Part shown: positions 5,426-7,261 of the stretch, one piece after another
Layout of the letters: the number at the start of each line of letters is the position of its first letter
How positions within the stretch are numbered: position 1 is the first letter of the stretch
Source of the DNA: Methanocaldococcaceae archaeon
GTDB lineage: Archaea; AGJL01; Methanococci; Methanococcales; Methanocaldococcaceae
Reading direction: 5' to 3'
DNA length: 7,261 nt
Assembly: GCA_027023665.1 (NCBI GenBank)
Contig: JALVUY010000198.1
Span: 1 to 7,261 of the forward strand
Translations under genes and position numbers: made by a program
Notes under the pieces: generated by a model
Told to the model about the DNA's origin: nothing
The model's input: only the letters and a program-made list of their open reading frames with translations
Database searches by the model: none

Positions 5426-6697
5426 ATGACCTCAAAAGATTCAAAACAAAAACAATTATATATGTTCAAAAAAATGTTAAAGGAATTAAAATCTAAGAAA
5501 GGTAAAGGTACTGAATTAATCAGTTTATACATTCCTGCAGGTAGAAGAATATCTGATGTTGCTCAGCATTTGAGAGAAGAAATGTCACAGGCTTCAAACA
5601 TTAAAAGTAAAAGTACAAGGAAAAATGTTCAAGCAGCAATAGAGGCCATTTTACAGAGATTAAAATTATTAAAAGAGCCTCTTGAAAAAGGAGTTGTTAT
5701 ATTTACAGGAATGATTCCAAGAAGTGGGCCAGGAACTGAAAAAATGGAAACGTATGTTATAGAACCTCCAGAGCCAATAAAAACATACATATATAGATGT
5801 GATTCAGAATTTTATTTAGAGCCATTAGAGGAATTTTTAGAAGAGAAAGATGTTTATGGAATTATATTAGTAGATAGAAACGAGGCAACAATTGCGACAG
5901 TTAAAGGAAGAAATATAAACATTTTAAAAAAATTAACAAGTGGTGTTCCTGGAAAGTTTAAGGCTGGAGGACAGTCTGCAAGAAGATTAGAGAGGCTTAT
6001 CGATTTAGCGGCTCATGAATTCTTACAGAGAGTCGGGCAAAAGGCTAATGAGCAATTTCTACCACTATTACAGGAGAAAAAACTTAAAGGTATATTGGTT
6101 GGAGGTCCAGGACATACTAAAAATGAGTTCGTTGAAGGAGATTATTTACATCACGAACTTAAAAAGATTGTTTTAGATACTTTTGATCTATGTTATACTG
6201 AAGAGTTTGGAATTAGGGAACTCTTAGAAAAGGCAGCTCCATTACTCAAGGATGTTGAATTGATGAAGGAGAGAGAGGCTGTTCAAAGATTTTTAAAAGA
6301 ACTAATTAAAGAAGATGGAGGACTTGCCTGTTATGGAGAGAAAGAGGTTTTAGAGGCATTGATGATGGGAGCTGTCGATACTCTAATAGTTTCAGAAGAT
6401 TTAGAAAAATATAAAGTAAAAATTGCATGTAATAACTGTGACTATATGGAAGAAAAGACCGTCACTAATCTCGAACTTATTAAGTTAGAAGAAGACCTCA
6501 AAAATGCTCAATGTCCTAAGTGTGGTGGAGCGTTAAGTATAGTAGAGAAAAAAGACTATATTGAATATCTTTCAGAACTATGTGAGCAAAGTGGAACTAA
6601 ACTTATAACTGTCTCATCAGAAACTGAGGAAGGGGCTATGATATTAAATGCATTTAAAGGGATAGCGGCAATATTGAGATTTAAGATTAATCAATAA
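5426..6697 (+). CDS. prf1: Peptide chain release factor aRF1 (archaeal eRF1)
   Basis: This class I release factor recognises all three stop codons and triggers peptide release on the ribosome. The 423-residue protein shows the expected three domains. The N domain has [10 protein letters not shown] (28-37), the stop-codon recognition motif NIKS (58-61) and YxCxxxF (Y123, C125, F129). The M domain carries the catalytic GGQ at 181-183 within [14 protein letters not shown]. The C domain, which binds the partner GTPase aEF1A in archaea, includes a minidomain with a zinc-ribbon cysteine set, CNNC (335-338) and CPKC (363-366). All key residues are intact and the length is normal for archaeal aRF1. 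The GGQ motif and long C domain separate it from Pelota, which has no GGQ. The start at 5426 rests on the perfect GGTGAT. Its TAA overlaps the 3' end of the LarE-type gene. It appears to be a single-gene transcript behind a 335-bp gap. Confidence 0.97.
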   Translation: MTSKDSKQKQLYMFKKMLKELKSKKGKGTELISLYIPAGRRISDVAQHLREEMSQASNIKSKSTRKNVQAAIEAILQRLKLLKEPLEKGVVIFTGMIPRSGPGTEKMETYVIEPPEPIKTYIYRCDSEFYLEPLEEFLEEKDVYGIILVDRNEATIATVKGRNINILKKLTSGVPGKFKAGGQSARRLERLIDLAAHEFLQRVGQKANEQFLPLLQEKKLKGILVGGPGHTKNEFVEGDYLHHELKKIVLDTFDLCYTEEFGIRELLEKAAPLLKDVELMKEREAVQRFLKELIKEDGGLACYGEKEVLEALMMGAVDTLIVSEDLEKYKVKIACNNCDYMEEKTVTNLELIKLEEDLKNAQCPKCGGALSIVEKKDYIEYLSELCEQSGTKLITVSSETEEGAMILNAFKGIAAILRFKINQ

Positions 6698-7261
6698 CTT
6701 TTATATTCTTCTAAATTCATACACACTTTTTTAAATCCAAATTCTTTAAATTTTTTAACTATATTATTTTTATTTTCAATAAATTTATCAAAATCTTTTT
6801 CTACTTCAATTATTGCTAAATCTTTAAAATCTCTAACTCTAACAGCCCCATGAGTATAAGTTCTTAAAAAATCTTCTAATTTTTCAATTCTTCTTAAATC
6901 TTCAATTGATATTTTTCTATTAAATTCAAATCTCGTTAATAAACAGGTTTCTTTTGGAGGATAATTAATATATATATACTTGGCTATTTCAATTATATCT
7001 TTTTTACAAATTTTTAAATCAGCAAATGGTGAAATAATATTAAATTCTTCTTTAGCTTTTAATCCTAGTCTATCTTCAAAAAGATCATCGTAGATAGTCC
7101 CATCGACAATAACATCATATTTATAATCTTCTTTTTCCTTATTTAAAATTTCAAAAAACATTTTTTTGCATAAATAACATCTTTCTGGAACATTTTCAAT
7201 AATTTTATTAACTTCAACAATTTTTAGATTTAAGTTATACTTTTTTGCATTGATTATAGCG
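6691..7261 (-). CDS. larE: LarE-type ATP-dependent sulfur transferase (C-terminal 189 residues; N-terminus beyond the window)
   Basis: LarE proteins are PP-loop ATPases that adenylate and then sulfurate the pyridinium dicarboxylate precursor of the nickel-pincer nucleotide. The frame stays open past the ATG at 7161 to the window edge, and that upstream part encodes family sequence ([10 protein letters not shown]), so 7161 is an internal Met and the gene is cut by the window. Visible family blocks are RCxxCK (cysteines at 7177-7179 and 7168-7170), [27 protein letters not shown], the [11 protein letters not shown] box (Cys codon 6943-6945) and [17 protein letters not shown]. Some LarEs lose sulfur from the CLxxR-box cysteine; others use three cysteines to hold a [4Fe-4S] cluster. 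The CxxC pair plus the CLLTR cysteine suggest the cluster type (inference). The N-terminal PP-loop, SGGxDS, is outside the window. No larA, larB or larC is visible, so the true substrate is open. The stop overlaps aRF1 by 7 bp. Confidence 0.85.
   Translation of the reverse strand, partial: AIINAKKYNLNLKIVEVNKIIENVPERCYLCKKMFFEILNKEKEDYKYDVIVDGTIYDDLFEDRLGLKAKEEFNIISPFADLKICKKDIIEIAKYIYINYPPKETCLLTRFEFNRKISIEDLRRIEKLEDFLRTYTHGAVRVRDFKDLAIIEVEKDFDKFIENKNNIVKKFKEFGFKKVCMNLEEYKSY

Noticed and set aside
5347..5532. Minus-strand frame of 61 codons crossing the aRF1 start
   Set aside because: It is Phe/Ile-rich, has no ribosome site and overlaps conserved aRF1 codons.
7159..7161. ATG as the start of the LarE-type gene
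   Set aside because: The frame is open upstream to the window edge and encodes the conserved RCxxCK motif, so this is an internal methionine.

Overview
The window looks like a chromosomal segment of a hyperthermophilic methanogenic archaeon of the Methanocaldococcus/Methanotorris type. The DNA is very AT-rich. Clear ribosome sites use the archaeal GGTGAT core, TATA boxes resemble TTTATATA, and the leftmost gene encodes a methanococcal-type S-layer protein. Other markers are archaeal release factor aRF1 and a long-type archaeal FKBP. From memory, the order S-layer, CooC-like ATPase, MoaA, FKBP, NfeD, stomatin matches M. jannaschii MJ0822-MJ0827; this was not verified. The aRF1 neighbour does not fit that order as I recall it, so the stomatin/aRF1 gap may be a synteny break.

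Layout: 1-801 (-) is the N-terminal part of the S-layer protein, whose C-terminus lies outside the window. 802-1128 is a 327-bp divergent control region with an inverted repeat and a direct repeat. 1129-1902 (+) is a CooC-family ATPase. It converges, with a 7-bp gap, on moaA at 1910-2830 (-). 2976-3671 (-) is a long FKBP-type prolyl isomerase. 3672-3851 is a divergent promoter region. 3852-4262 and 4275-5090 (+) form a two-gene NfeD-stomatin membrane operon. 5091-5425 is a 335-bp non-coding gap holding an 18-bp tandem repeat, a 14-bp inverted repeat enclosing a strong hairpin with a T tract, a TATA-like site and a second hairpin. 5426-6697 (+) is aRF1. 6691-7261 (-) is the C-terminal part of a LarE-type sulfur transferase, whose stop codon overlaps the end of aRF1.

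Most genes are core cell functions: envelope (S-layer, NfeD/stomatin), protein folding (FKBP), translation termination (aRF1) and metallo-cofactor assembly (CooC for Ni enzymes, MoaA for molybdopterin/tungstopterin, LarE for sulfur insertion). Only nfeD-stomatin is a convincing operon. I see no CRISPR array, tRNA, rRNA, intact insertion sequence or clear new defence system. The least explained DNA is the nested repeat structure at 5092-5228.
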